DNA of 64,000 nucleotides from an uncultured candidate division WPS-2 bacterium (GTDB lineage Bacteria; Vulcanimicrobiota; Vulcanimicrobiia; Vulcanimicrobiales; Vulcanimicrobiaceae), in contig CALEYW010000013.1 in NCBI GenBank assembly GCA_937927945.1, forward strand, positions 30,836-94,835, in the 5' to 3' direction. A program made the translations under genes and the position numbers. Below the pieces are notes generated by a model, which did not search any database, was not told the origin of the DNA, and was given only the letters and a program-made list of their open reading frames with translations. Positions 8,201-15,459 of this stretch are shown piece by piece. Position 1 is the stretch's first letter. Each line of letters begins with the position of its first letter.

Positions 8201-10338
8201 CGCACGGCCGGACGATAGCAGGTCGCGGCCAGGTCGGCGGCCCCCACGGCAGGCTTTCCGCGCGCGGGATCGCGACGATCCCCGCCGATGCGTCGCCGGC
8301 GCATCTGGCCGCAAGTGACGTCGACGTGCGAGCCGACGTCGCCGGGCTCGATCTCGCCGCCTGGCTGCCTGCGGCCGGGATCGCCGCACCCGTCACCGGC
8401 CGGGTGAACGGTTCCGGGCGCGTGCGCGGCCGCGCGCCGAACTTCGCCTTCGCAGCGAACGCCGCGTTGCAGAACGGCATCGCCGGACGAATTCCCATCA
8501 AGACCCTGACGCTCGCCGCGGCGTATGACCGCGGGCGCGGCCGCATCACGAACGCGCGGCTCGACACCGGCAACGCGCTCGCGACCAGCGCGGGCACGTT
8601 CGGCCTGGCGCCGAACGCCCCGATCGATCTTACGCTGTCGGCGTCGACCCCTGATGCGGGCGCGTTCGTGCGTTCCGCGACCGGAGCGAACCTCGACGCC
8701 GCGGGTGCGCTTACCGCGCAGGTGCGCTTGACCGGGACGCGGCGCGCGCCTTTGGTCAACGCGGTGGCGGATCTCGAGCAGCCGCGCTACGGCCGGACCG
8801 TCGCGCGCCACTTGCATGCCGATGTCGCGCTCGGCGGCGGGCGTCTCACCGCGCGCAACGTCACGCTGGATCTCGCCGCGGGCGGGCTGACCCTCACCGG
8901 CAGCGTCGCGGCATCGAACGTGCCGCCGTTCGTCGACCGTCGCAGGGCTCCGATCGCCGCACGACTGGTCGCGAGCGCGGTCGACCTGGGTCAGTTCAAC
9001 ACGTTGTTCCCGCCGGGGACGAAATTCGGCGGGGTCGTGAACGGCGACCTCGCCGTTGCAGGCAATTTGCGCGCGCCGCGGTTTGACGGCACGCTCGCAC
9101 TCGCCCACGGCACCTATGTTTCGCCGCTGCTCGCCTCGCAAGTGCGCGACGGCACGGTCGAGATCGCGTTCGCCGGCACCAGCGCGGCGATCCGCAAACT
9201 GCACGCGAACATCGGCGGCGGCGCGATCGACGGGAGCGGCGTCGCGTCGATCGGTGACCTGCGCGACCCCGCGCGTTCGCTGGCGATGCGCATCGAAACG
9301 CGGGAAAAGAATCTCGGGCTAGACCTGCCGCGGTATTTCCGCGGGAAGATGGACGGTACGCTCGCGTTGCGGCGGGATCCGGGCGCACCGCTCGTCGTCG
9401 GCGGCGATCTCGCGTTCTCGCACGTTCGCGTGCCGCTCAACGCGCTGCTCCCAACTGCTGCAGCGAAGAACCCAACGGCGCCGCCGCTGCCGATCGCCTT
9501 CGACCTCACCGTCGCGGCGAGGACCGACGATCGCGTGCAGAGCGCGAACGTCGACGTCGGCGCGCGCGGCAGCGTGAACGTCGCAGGCACGCTGGCGCAT
9601 CCCACGCTGGCCGGCACCTTCACCGCGACCGACGGCACGATCAGCCTCTATCGCACCTTCACGTTGCAGACGGCGGAGGTCGCGTTCGACCCGAGTTCCG
9701 GGTTCATCCCGGAGGTCGACGTCACGGCGACCACGCAAGTGCCGGATCCCTCGACTCAAGTGCTGCTCCATGCGCACGGCCCCGCGACCGGCCTTACCCT
9801 CGATCTCGCGTCACGTCCGTCGTACGACAAGGCGCAGATCATCGGGCTGCTCGTCAACGCGCAGGCGCTCGGCGCGGTACACGGGGTCGCTTTGTCACCG
9901 CGCTCCGGCGGCGGATCGAACCCGCTCCAGGGCGCCGCGGTCGGCTACGTCGATCAGCAGTTCACCCGCGGCCTCTTCGAGCCGTTTTCCAGCACGCTCG
10001 GGAATTCGCTCGGGCTCTCGACCTTCAACTTCGATGCGGGTTTGACCGGCGGTTTTTCCGCCGGCGCGTCGCGCGCGCTTGGCGACAAGCTCGCGTTCTC
10101 GTTCGCGGAGTCAACCGATCCGCAGGCCGGCACGCGCCAGAGCGTGGCGCTCGCCTACGACGCGTCGGCCGCGTCGGCGGTGCAGCTCACGCTGTTCGAC
10201 GCGGGCAGCGGTCCGCGCACGTTGGGAATCCAAGCGCCCGCCGCACCGAACGGCCCGACCAACTTCGCGCTCGAAGCGCTCGCGCCGTCGCCCGGATCTA
10301 GCGGCTACGTCTTCACGCTCGAAAGGCGCTTCCCGTGA
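5248..10338 (+). CDS. TamB/AsmA-like translocation and assembly module protein
   Basis: 1696 residues. An N-terminal membrane anchor (about residues 7-28) is followed by more than 1,500 residues of repetitive beta-rich Gly/Ala/Asp sequence typical of the AsmA/TamB bridge proteins. A C-terminal TamB (DUF490) domain is recognisable from L-Y-R-T-F-T-L-Q-T-A-E-V-x-F-D-P, P-E-V-D-V-T-A-T and a beta-barrel-like end. Such proteins span the periplasm between the two membranes and carry lipids or help insert outer-membrane proteins. Start ATG 5248 is chosen because GGGGAGG (5234-5240) lies seven bases upstream. No TamA/BamA partner is in the window. Length is on the large side for the family. Confidence 0.85.
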   Translation: MPGRRAPFAVALAVVVLAAFIVAAHEAVAAFAVRAAVSTMGYRLEARRIRVTPSSIELLEPVVDTATGEPLFSAARVDVGFSLRDLLPGSRHRFGLTAVDLERPQLTLIHHADGSYNVSPPGASAAARPDATPIDLRLRVRNGTIALIDRFVEKNRERRESLVAIRVDAVLQPRDPAYYRVDGMLHDGARRYPISGRGRIDHARLFASQHWHAAELPIGPLVDFAMATHDLNLVDGRLRDVDARIGGFLHEDGTTTTHLGIEAQLVDGKLFVAKLGAAVGDAHGPLRVYDDGITTTGIDATLAHVPLHLAGGIYGLARPQVRFVLTGSGTLAQLRTLAPQTAHLPLDGALAFDLRTDGDLGHPVVRGMLRAPSVAYGGYALSDVAGEIAFGGAELQVVGATARYGAIGLRARGAVTLADHVDSDFVATVDGPASGIPYAAAVLPGASVRGIVVLRGTDARLAAHGTVGAAGAAGTLDAPFALEANGTGTIGPVALERNDGATLYARVGVDRPNGTVDAIVSAHRLTLYPSGLVRLPGVKAAALPAVSGRLDADLTAEIRGASVAAAAGALQLRRAGIAGIPIGDADAHLAEKDGDTSLTGVNVHGPLGSLRGEGAYDGRTLAARGRFTGGLDALARLRGARARGTVDAQLRFVADGQSTVVQLADARFTGARVQGVALTRANGTFALRPRAIDVEGARLDIAGGTIVAHGSFGNGGVLRLSASGVDAAVLRSAGIPLSGGRVVALAELTGTQAAPRAKAALALSGARVGGAPLDVSVSGAYARGRVQIDDARGTYAGAVARAKGRIDGLRGGVNGARVDVAATVRAADVATLAREFRLPLRFPEGAIDADVRVGGAASDPSVAGDARIAAGSLNGLGFRDLRVPLQAGRSGIAVRGGSATVGSTTLAFDAAAAPGRARVALRAAHADLADFDNYFDAADTLAGRGRLSATVALGAGTFATSGDVALLDARLRRFPLGEVSARWTSHGRTIAGRGQVGGPHGRLSARGIATIPADASPAHLAASDVDVRADVAGLDLAAWLPAAGIAAPVTGRVNGSGRVRGRAPNFAFAANAALQNGIAGRIPIKTLTLAAAYDRGRGRITNARLDTGNALATSAGTFGLAPNAPIDLTLSASTPDAGAFVRSATGANLDAAGALTAQVRLTGTRRAPLVNAVADLEQPRYGRTVARHLHADVALGGGRLTARNVTLDLAAGGLTLTGSVAASNVPPFVDRRRAPIAARLVASAVDLGQFNTLFPPGTKFGGVVNGDLAVAGNLRAPRFDGTLALAHGTYVSPLLASQVRDGTVEIAFAGTSAAIRKLHANIGGGAIDGSGVASIGDLRDPARSLAMRIETREKNLGLDLPRYFRGKMDGTLALRRDPGAPLVVGGDLAFSHVRVPLNALLPTAAAKNPTAPPLPIAFDLTVAARTDDRVQSANVDVGARGSVNVAGTLAHPTLAGTFTATDGTISLYRTFTLQTAEVAFDPSSGFIPEVDVTATTQVPDPSTQVLLHAHGPATGLTLDLASRPSYDKAQIIGLLVNAQALGAVHGVALSPRSGGGSNPLQGAAVGYVDQQFTRGLFEPFSSTLGNSLGLSTFNFDAGLTGGFSAGASRALGDKLAFSFAESTDPQAGTRQSVALAYDASAASAVQLTLFDAGSGPRTLGIQAPAAPNGPTNFALEALAPSPGSSGYVFTLERRFP

Positions 10339-10353
10339 GCGCGCCTGTGCTTT

Positions 10354-10382
10354 GAGCGCCTCGATTTCAGAGGACGGCGCTC
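10354..10382 (+). terminator. Hairpin after the TamB-like gene
   Basis: GAGCGCC (10354-10360) and GGCGCTC (10376-10382) form a 7-bp stem 16 bases after the TamB-like stop, with extra CTC/GAG pairing inside. No clear T-run follows, so termination is only probable. Confidence 0.4.
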
Positions 10383-10437
10383 GCGCGTGTTCCCGAACCG
10401 CTGACGTTACCGGCGGCGTACGCCGGTTACTGTGTTA

Positions 10438-10790
10438 GTGAAAACCGCGTTCTTGCAACCGCGCGGTGCGCCGTTCATCGGCTCGCTGTTTGCGGCACTC
10501 GTGCTTCTCGCTGCACCGGCCGGCGCGCAATCATCGCCGGCCGCCTCGCCGTCACCGGCGCCGTCGTCGCCCCAATCCTCCGGCGGCGGCGCCGCACCCG
10601 CTCTCGTTTCGCGGCTTCTTCCGGGCATACGACTTCACGCGGCAGAACGCGAGCAAAGGGATCGGCGGCGCCGGCCAAGTCAATCAGCAGTCGATTGAGC
10701 TTGGTCTCGGCCTACACGGGGACTACCGCTTCGGACACACCCCGTTTCCCGTCGGCGCATCGCACCTGGTTGCCATTTCAACCGATGGCT
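10438..10790 (+). pseudogene. Porin-like gene fragment (5' half, frameshifted)
   Basis: Diverged copy of the first 110 or so codons of the porin-like gene at 11623, including its upstream bases. GTG 10438 begins a signal peptide ending A-G-A-Q, but the reading frame shifts near 10600 in the Ser/Pro linker. Beyond it, the matching sequence (F-F-R-A-Y-D-F-T-R-Q-N-A-S-K-G-I-G-G) continues in another frame up to T-D-G-C. There the sequence switches abruptly to ribH. It cannot make a working porin. Confidence 0.8.
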
Positions 10791-11112
10791 GCGCGCGCCG
10801 CGGGCTGCTCGCGTGCGGCGTCGTGGAGAAGGACATCGACGTCGTGCGCGTCCCGGGCTGCTTCGAGCTTCCCGTCGCGCCGCGCCGGCTGATCTCCGGG
10901 CTGGCGAGTGCGCCCGCGGGATCATGAACGTCATGCTCGCCACCGGCGTGCCGATCGGTTTCGGCGTGCTCGCGACGAACACACGCGAACAAACAGAAGA
11001 GCGCGCCTACCCCAAGCGCGGCGACAAGGGCTACGAGGCCGCCGTCGCCGCCGCCACCGTCGCGGTCATCGAACCGGCAAAACGGAACGAAACGCGCGTC
11101 GGCTTTCGGTAG
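10788..11112 (+). pseudogene. ribH fragment with 70-bp deletion
   Basis: Near-copy of ribH from codon 40 to its stop, fused to the porin fragment. Positions 10791-10900 match 4741-4850 and 10901 onward match 4921 onward. Exactly 70 bases (4851-4920) are missing, which shifts the frame and removes the G-V-V-I-R-G-D-T-P-H catalytic stretch. The C-terminal third is almost identical to the intact gene, though E-K-D-I-D-V replaces T-D-I-E-V nearby. That divergence suggests either age or a lost second ribH as donor. Confidence 0.88.
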
Positions 11113-11175
11113 CGAAGACATAGCCTGACGAGCCGCACGAACCTGCGCGCGCCGCGGCGGCGTATTGCGTTCGTC

Positions 11176-11589
11176 ATGCAACACATCTTCGCGATCATCG
11201 CCGCCGCCGGTGCACTGGCGATGCCGCAAACGGACATCGCAACGAAGGCGCCCGTCGCGGTCAGCACCTGCACGCTCAGCGATCTCGTCAATCCCGCGAT
11301 CCTCGCCGAGTACGGTACGCCGATCCCGATCCGTTTGCTGCAGCTCACCTTTCTCAACACCGAGGACACGGTCGCAACGCAGGTGACGTTCGACGTGACG
11401 CACGACGGAGAGCATGCGACCGTGACGGACCGCGGCCACTTCAGCAAGGGCGTTCCGATCGAGCACATCTTCGACGACTTCACCGGCACCTACGGCAGCG
11501 GTCCGACTGCGTGCGCCGTCTCAGCGATCACGTTCGCCGACGGCCGCCGCTGGACCGCGCCGGGCGGCGAAATCAGCGCGAACCGTTGA
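11176..11589 (+). CDS. Small secreted protein, unknown function
   Basis: 137 residues with a hydrophobic N-terminus (M-Q-H-I-F-A-I-I-A-A-A-G-A-L-A) that resembles a Sec signal peptide, and two cysteines (near residues 33 and 113) that could pair outside the cytoplasm. The middle (L-T-F-L-N-T-E-D-T-V-A-T-Q-V-T-F-D-V) reads as beta strands. I do not recognise the family. It lies between the chimeric pseudogene and the porin-like copy, so it is within the duplicated patch. Confidence 0.6.
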   Translation: MQHIFAIIAAAGALAMPQTDIATKAPVAVSTCTLSDLVNPAILAEYGTPIPIRLLQLTFLNTEDTVATQVTFDVTHDGEHATVTDRGHFSKGVPIEHIFDDFTGTYGSGPTACAVSAITFADGRRWTAPGGEISANR

Positions 11590-11622
11590 CCGTGCCGGCG
11601 GCGTACGTTGGGTGCTGTGTTA

Positions 11623-12240
11623 GTGAAAACCACGTTCTCGCAACCGCGCGGCGGCCCGTTCATCGGCTCCCTGTTCGCGGCACTCGTGCTCCTCGCTGCA
11701 CCGGCCGGCGCGCAATCATCGCCGCCGCCCTCGCCGCAGCCCCTCTCGCTTCGCGGCTTCTTTCGCGCGTACGACTTCACGCGACAGAACGCGAGCAAAG
11801 GGATCGGCGGCGCCGGCAAAGTCAATCAGCAGTCGGTCGAGCTCGGTCTGGGCGCGCACGGGGACTACCGGTTCGGAAACACGCCCTTTTCCGTCGGCGC
11901 ATCGTACCTGGTGGCCGCTCCGACGGATGGCTGCACCAGCCCGATCTCACACCTGAGTCCTCCGTGCGGAAAGCTGAAGGCGCCGGCGTTGAATCCCGAC
12001 GACTCGCTGCCGGGCTTCGGGCTCAACGCGCTCTACGAAGCGTACGTGCAGTATAAGCACCCGCGCCTGTACGTCGAGCTCGGCGACCAAGTCGCGGCCG
12101 ACGCCGGCTCGCTAAATGCGCAAGCCCCGGCGACGCTGCTTATCCGCGGGTCCGGCAAAGTGGACGAAATCGCCGTCGTCTCGGGAGATCATGTCATCGC
12201 TCGCGGTACGCCGGCATACGAAGAGACTACGGTTCATTGA
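11623..12240 (+). CDS. Porin-like outer-membrane protein, probably truncated
   Basis: 205 residues from GTG 11623 (GTG 11617 is also possible). The signal peptide is K-T-T-F-S-Q-P-R-G then a hydrophobic core, ending A-P-A-G-A-Q. The mature part starts with a Pro/Ser linker and then G-F-F-R-A-Y-D-F-T-R-Q-N, followed by alternating strands such as Y-V-Q-Y-K-H-P-R-L-Y-V-E-L-G-D-Q. This looks like the first strands of an outer-membrane barrel. At about 205 residues it is short for a porin, and the last 35 residues do not continue the strand pattern, so the 3' part may be lost. The family call is by resemblance only. Confidence 0.5.
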   Translation: MKTTFSQPRGGPFIGSLFAALVLLAAPAGAQSSPPPSPQPLSLRGFFRAYDFTRQNASKGIGGAGKVNQQSVELGLGAHGDYRFGNTPFSVGASYLVAAPTDGCTSPISHLSPPCGKLKAPALNPDDSLPGFGLNALYEAYVQYKHPRLYVELGDQVAADAGSLNAQAPATLLIRGSGKVDEIAVVSGDHVIARGTPAYEETTVH

Positions 12241-12256
12241 AATGAGGTTGACCATT

Positions 12257-12574
12257 ATGACGAAAACGATGTTTGCGCTCGCCACGGCTACCGTTCTGGC
12301 CACGTCGGCCATCGCACAGGCCGGCAACGCCTACGCCACGACCGATCACGCACGGGCAGCGACGATGCTGTGTCGCCCGGCGGCGGCCGACGAACGTGCG
12401 ACGGCGATGGCGGACGGTAAAAGCCCGCTGATCTGCAAGAAGATGGACGGCGCCGGGTTGATAAGCGGTAAAGGCTGTCCGAAAATAGCGGGGCTTTCGG
12501 CCGCGCAGGTGGACACCGCTTGGCGCGAGTTGATCTATAGCACCGTGATGGTCCGCAGCGGCGACGGCGGCTAA
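12257..12574 (+). CDS. Small secreted Cys-containing protein, unknown
   Basis: 105 residues with a Sec signal peptide (M-T-K-T-M-F-A-L-A-T-A-T-V-L-A-T-S-A-I-A, cleavage near A-Q-A). Three cysteines follow, in L-C-R, I-C-K-K and G-C-P-K. The start is ATG 12257 because GAGG (12244-12247) is nine bases upstream; an in-frame ATG at 12242 lacks this. It begins 16 bases after the porin-like gene and probably shares its transcript. No family recognised. Confidence 0.6.
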   Translation: MTKTMFALATATVLATSAIAQAGNAYATTDHARAATMLCRPAAADERATAMADGKSPLICKKMDGAGLISGKGCPKIAGLSAAQVDTAWRELIYSTVMVRSGDGG

Positions 12575-12685
12575 TCCGGGCAGGCCCTCCAGGGCCCGGA
12601 TTGCCAAGACGGGTTGGCTACCGTATACTCCCCCGTACGGTGCTGCGCTAGCCGCGTGCCGCTTTTCACATCCGTTCCCAAGGGG

Positions 12686-12709
12686 GGCCGGACGGCGTGC
12701 TGTCCGGCC
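12686..12709 (+). terminator. Hairpin upstream of the zinc-ribbon gene
   Basis: GGCCGGAC (12686-12693) and GTCCGGCC (12702-12709) form a perfect 8-bp stem with an 8-base loop, no T-run. It ends just before the GTG start at 12717, so it could terminate upstream transcription or act in the 5' leader. Confidence 0.4.
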
Positions 12710-12716
12710 GAGGTCG

Positions 12717-13028
12717 GTGTACGAAAACAAAATATTGATCTGCAAAGACTGCGGCAACTCGTTCGACTTCACCGCGCGCGACCAGATGTTCTACGCGGAG
12801 AAGGGCTTCGAAAACGAGCCGCAGCGCTGCCGCGACTGCCGTTCGGCCCGCAAATCCCAGCGCGACGGGGGCACTCGGGCGCCGTCGTCCACCGCCGGCC
12901 TGCGGGAGACGTTCGACGCGGTGTGCGCGCAATGCGGCACGGCGACGACGCTGCCGTTCAGGCCGCGCGGTGACCGCCCGGTCTACTGCAGGTCGTGCTA
13001 CTCCTCGATGGGTGCCGTGCGGGCCTAG
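12717..13028 (+). CDS. Double zinc-ribbon protein
   Basis: 103 residues with two C-x2-C pairs in each half: C-K-D-C-G and C-R-D-C-R in the first, C-A-Q-C-G and C-R-S-C-Y in the second. The F-Y-A-E-K-G-F-x-N-E-P-Q-R-C signature identifies the CxxC/zf-trcl zinc-ribbon family found in many environmental bacteria. It is likely a small cytosolic nucleic-acid-binding or zinc-storage protein; the role is not established. GTG start. Confidence 0.82.
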   Translation: MYENKILICKDCGNSFDFTARDQMFYAEKGFENEPQRCRDCRSARKSQRDGGTRAPSSTAGLRETFDAVCAQCGTATTLPFRPRGDRPVYCRSCYSSMGAVRA

Positions 13029-13054
13029 CACCTGACCCCGCCGAATTCGCGGGG

Positions 13055-14044
13055 GTGGATTCGGTTTGGGTCGACGGGGACGCCGTCGGATATCTCGACC
13101 AGCGGGCGCTCCCGCACGCTGTCGTGCGCGCGCGCGCCGCGACGATCGATGACGTCGTCGAGGCCATCGCGACGCTCGCGGTGCGCGGCGCCCCGGCGAT
13201 CGGCATCTTCGGCGCGTACGGCGTCGCCCTCGCGGCGCGCCTGTACGCGGACGATCGCGCCGCCTACCAAGCGGCGGCGGGACGCATCCGAGCGGCGCGA
13301 CCGACCGCGGTGAACCTCGCCTGGGCAGTCGATCGCGTGCTGGCGTCCGCCGGAACGGAACGCGCGGAGGCGCAGCGCATCCACGACGAGCAGCGCGACG
13401 TCGATCGACGCATCGGCGAAGCGGCGATCGCGCTCCTTCCCGCGAGCGGCAACGTGCTCACGCACTGCAACACCGGTCCGATCGCCACCGGCGGCGACGG
13501 GACGGCACTCGGATGCTTCGTCGCGGCGCATCGCGCGGGCAAGAAGCTGCATGTCTTCGTCGACGAGACGCGGCCGCTGCTGCAGGGCGCGCGCTTGACG
13601 ATGTTCGAGCTGCACGAAGCCGGCGTACCGTGCACGCTGATCGTCGACAGCGCAGCCCCGATCACGATGCAGCGGAAGAACGTCCGGGCGGTGGTCGTCG
13701 GGGCCGACCGCATCGCCCGCAACGGCGACACCGCGAACAAGATCGGCACGTACGGCGTCGCGATCGCGGCCGCGCATCACGGCATCCCGTTCTACGTCGC
13801 GGCGCCGCGCTCGACGTTCGACTTCTCGCTCGAGAGCGGCGAAGAGATTCCGATCGAGGAGCGCGCGCCCGACGAAATCCGCATCGCTGCCGGCGACGCC
13901 GTCTACAACCCCGCCTTCGACGTCACGCCGGGCCGCCTGATCGCCGGTTTCATCACCGAGTACGGCGTCCTGACGCCGCCCTACGCCGACAGCATCCCGG
14001 ACCTGCAACACCGCCCGAATCTATCCGCCCTTGCCGCCCGGTGA
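13055..14044 (+). CDS. mtnA: Methylthioribose-1-phosphate isomerase
   Basis: 329 residues. It isomerises 5-methylthioribose 1-phosphate to the ribulose form in the methionine salvage pathway. Family marks are V-R-G-A-P-A-I-G, the catalytic cysteine in T-H-C-N-T-G, G-A-D-R-I-A-x-N-G-D-x-x-N-K-I-G-T-Y with the catalytic Asp, and N-P-A-F-D-V-T-P. GTG 13055 gives the expected short N-terminus before Y-L-D-Q; an upstream in-frame start at 12995 would overlap the zinc-ribbon gene. The stop codon abuts a conserved structured element. Confidence 0.93.
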   Translation: MDSVWVDGDAVGYLDQRALPHAVVRARAATIDDVVEAIATLAVRGAPAIGIFGAYGVALAARLYADDRAAYQAAAGRIRAARPTAVNLAWAVDRVLASAGTERAEAQRIHDEQRDVDRRIGEAAIALLPASGNVLTHCNTGPIATGGDGTALGCFVAAHRAGKKLHVFVDETRPLLQGARLTMFELHEAGVPCTLIVDSAAPITMQRKNVRAVVVGADRIARNGDTANKIGTYGVAIAAAHHGIPFYVAAPRSTFDFSLESGEEIPIEERAPDEIRIAAGDAVYNPAFDVTPGRLIAGFITEYGVLTPPYADSIPDLQHRPNLSALAAR

Positions 14045-14154
14045 TGGACCGAGCGCAGCAGAATCTTGCCCCGACATGATGTCGTTGCGAGGTCGGACCC
14101 GGGGGCCCCACGCAAAGCGTGGGGGGCGCGCAGCGTGAGCGGAGCGCCTTGCAA
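14042..14154 (+). ncRNA. Structured leader element, copy 1 (before holA)
   Basis: A 113-base element that fills the gap between mtnA and holA; a second copy lies at 16864-16978. Folding by eye gives three stems. Stem one is GACC/GGTC with CGCAGC/GTTGCG inside, capped by a variable loop. Stem two is CCCCACGC (14106-14113), loop AAA, GCGTGGGG (14117-14124). Stem three is GGCGC (14125-14129) with GCGCC (14144-14148). GGAG (14141-14144), the probable ribosome-binding site of holA ten bases before ATG, is beside and partly inside stem three. It could be a regulatory leader or an interspersed repeat. It also contains an 11-codon ORF starting M-D-R-A-Q-Q. Confidence 0.7.
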
Positions 14155-15144
14155 ATGAAATACTACGAGTTTGCGGACAAGCAGCCCAAGATCGATTCGC
14201 TCGTCATCATCGAGGGTGAGGATGCGATTCTGGCGCAGCGCGCGTTGGATTTGGTGCTCGATCGACTGTTGCCGCGCGATATGCGGCAGCTGAACTGCGA
14301 CGTGTTCGAGGGACCGGAGACCGACGCGATCGGACGCGCCGTCGGGGATGCCGTCAACGCGATGCCGTTCTTGGCCGATCGGCGCGTCGTCGTGGTGCGC
14401 AACACGCACCGCATGCGGGCGCAGCCGCGCCGCGATCTGTGGGCCGTCGCCGAGTCGGTCCCGGCCGGCAACACGCTGGTGCTCGAGGATCTCTTTCCCC
14501 CGGCGAAAGCGACGAAGCCGGAACCGTTCGGCAAGCAGGCCGGGCGCAAGGCGCTGCGCATCGACACGACGCCGAACGCCGACGTGCGCGAGCGGTTCGT
14601 GCGCGAAGTCCTGGAACGCTTGGGCGCGAAGGCGCAGCCGCGCGTGATCGCGATTCTGGCCGACGCCGGCGCCGATCTCGGTGCGATCCAGAACGATCTC
14701 GAGAAGCTCGCCTTGAGCGGCTCGACGATCACCGTTGCGGACCTCGAGCGCGAGAGCCTCACCATCGAGGACGCCAAGGCCTGGCACTATTCGCAGGCAG
14801 TCGTCGAAGGGCGTCCGGACGAGGCGCTGGCGATCGCGTTCGAGCTGTTCGCGAACGACCCGCGCGGCGCAGCGATTCCCCTTGCCAGCGCGCTTGCGAA
14901 CGACTTCGCCTTGCTGTGGGAACTCGCGCGTCCGGGCGGCGGCCCGCTCCCGCCGCGCCATCGGTGGCGCGAACGGACGCTGCGGCCGATCGCGCGCCGG
15001 CTCGGCGAACGCCGCGCGCGCTACGGCTACGAAGCGGCGGTTCGCGGCTTCGAGGCCGTCGTCACCGGGCGCATCGATGACCCGCGCGCGATGATCGAAT
15101 TGCTGACGGCGGACCTGGCACTGCGACTCGGTCAGGCCCGCTGA
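14155..15144 (+). CDS. holA: DNA polymerase III delta subunit
   Basis: 329 residues. The clamp-loader delta subunit opens the sliding clamp. The N-terminal domain has the HolA pattern (L-V-I-I-E-G-E-D-A-I-L-A, then M-P-F-L-A-D-R-R-V-V-V-V-R). The middle contains the helical AAA-like lid (L-G-A-I-Q-N-D-L-E-K-L-A-L), and the C-terminal helical domain ends in L-L-T-A-D-L-A-L-R. ATG 14155 directly follows the structured element, whose GGAG is at the right distance. Length is normal for the family. Confidence 0.9.
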   Translation: MKYYEFADKQPKIDSLVIIEGEDAILAQRALDLVLDRLLPRDMRQLNCDVFEGPETDAIGRAVGDAVNAMPFLADRRVVVVRNTHRMRAQPRRDLWAVAESVPAGNTLVLEDLFPPAKATKPEPFGKQAGRKALRIDTTPNADVRERFVREVLERLGAKAQPRVIAILADAGADLGAIQNDLEKLALSGSTITVADLERESLTIEDAKAWHYSQAVVEGRPDEALAIAFELFANDPRGAAIPLASALANDFALLWELARPGGGPLPPRHRWRERTLRPIARRLGERRARYGYEAAVRGFEAVVTGRIDDPRAMIELLTADLALRLGQAR

Positions 15145-15153
15145 GCGACCGGA

Positions 15154-15175
15154 GGATTCGCACCCGTGCGAATCC
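15154..15175 (+). terminator. Perfect 9-bp hairpin after holA
   Basis: GGATTCGCA (15154-15162), loop CCCG, TGCGAATCC (15167-15175) starts ten bases after the holA stop. No T-run follows. It may end the holA transcript or stabilise its 3' end. Confidence 0.45.
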
Positions 15176-15219
15176 AACGTTGCCGCTCGCCTCGGCCCGC
15201 TAAAGAGGTCACTCCTCGC

Positions 15220-15375
15220 ATGCGCACTTCCCTCGCCCGCCTGGCCGCGGCCCCGAAGGCGGTGGCGCCCCTTGCCGGTCAACCGTACGTCGTGCAACTC
15301 CATGTGATCGACGGGCCGGCCGGCGGGCTGGGCCTGATCGGCCTCGTCGAGTCGACGCTGGGCTTCGGCTTCTAA
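15220..15375 (+). CDS. Possible 51-residue small protein
   Basis: ATG 15220 to stop 15373-15375 encodes a basic N-terminus (M-R-T-S-L-A-R-L-A-A-A-P-K), then a hydrophobic glycine/leucine-rich C-terminus (G-L-G-L-I-G-L-V-E-S-T-L-G-F-G-F). AAGAGG (15203-15208) lies 11 bases upstream and GAGG can pair with CCTC just after it. No family recognised. It occupies most of the 315-base gap between holA and purB; the remainder (15376-15459) shows nothing clear. Confidence 0.35.
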   Translation: MRTSLARLAAAPKAVAPLAGQPYVVQLHVIDGPAGGLGLIGLVESTLGFGF

Positions 15376-15459
15376 CCCCTCTTTCGTTGCTTCGCCCGCG
15401 AACCCGACCTTTCTCGTCGAGGCCGATCCCGCGCTTTCCGCGAAACCGACGCGCGGATC

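Noticed and set aside
6391..9204. Long minus-strand open frames opposite the TamB-like gene
   Set aside because: Composition artefact of GC-rich codons; no family motifs, and the plus-strand protein has clear homology.
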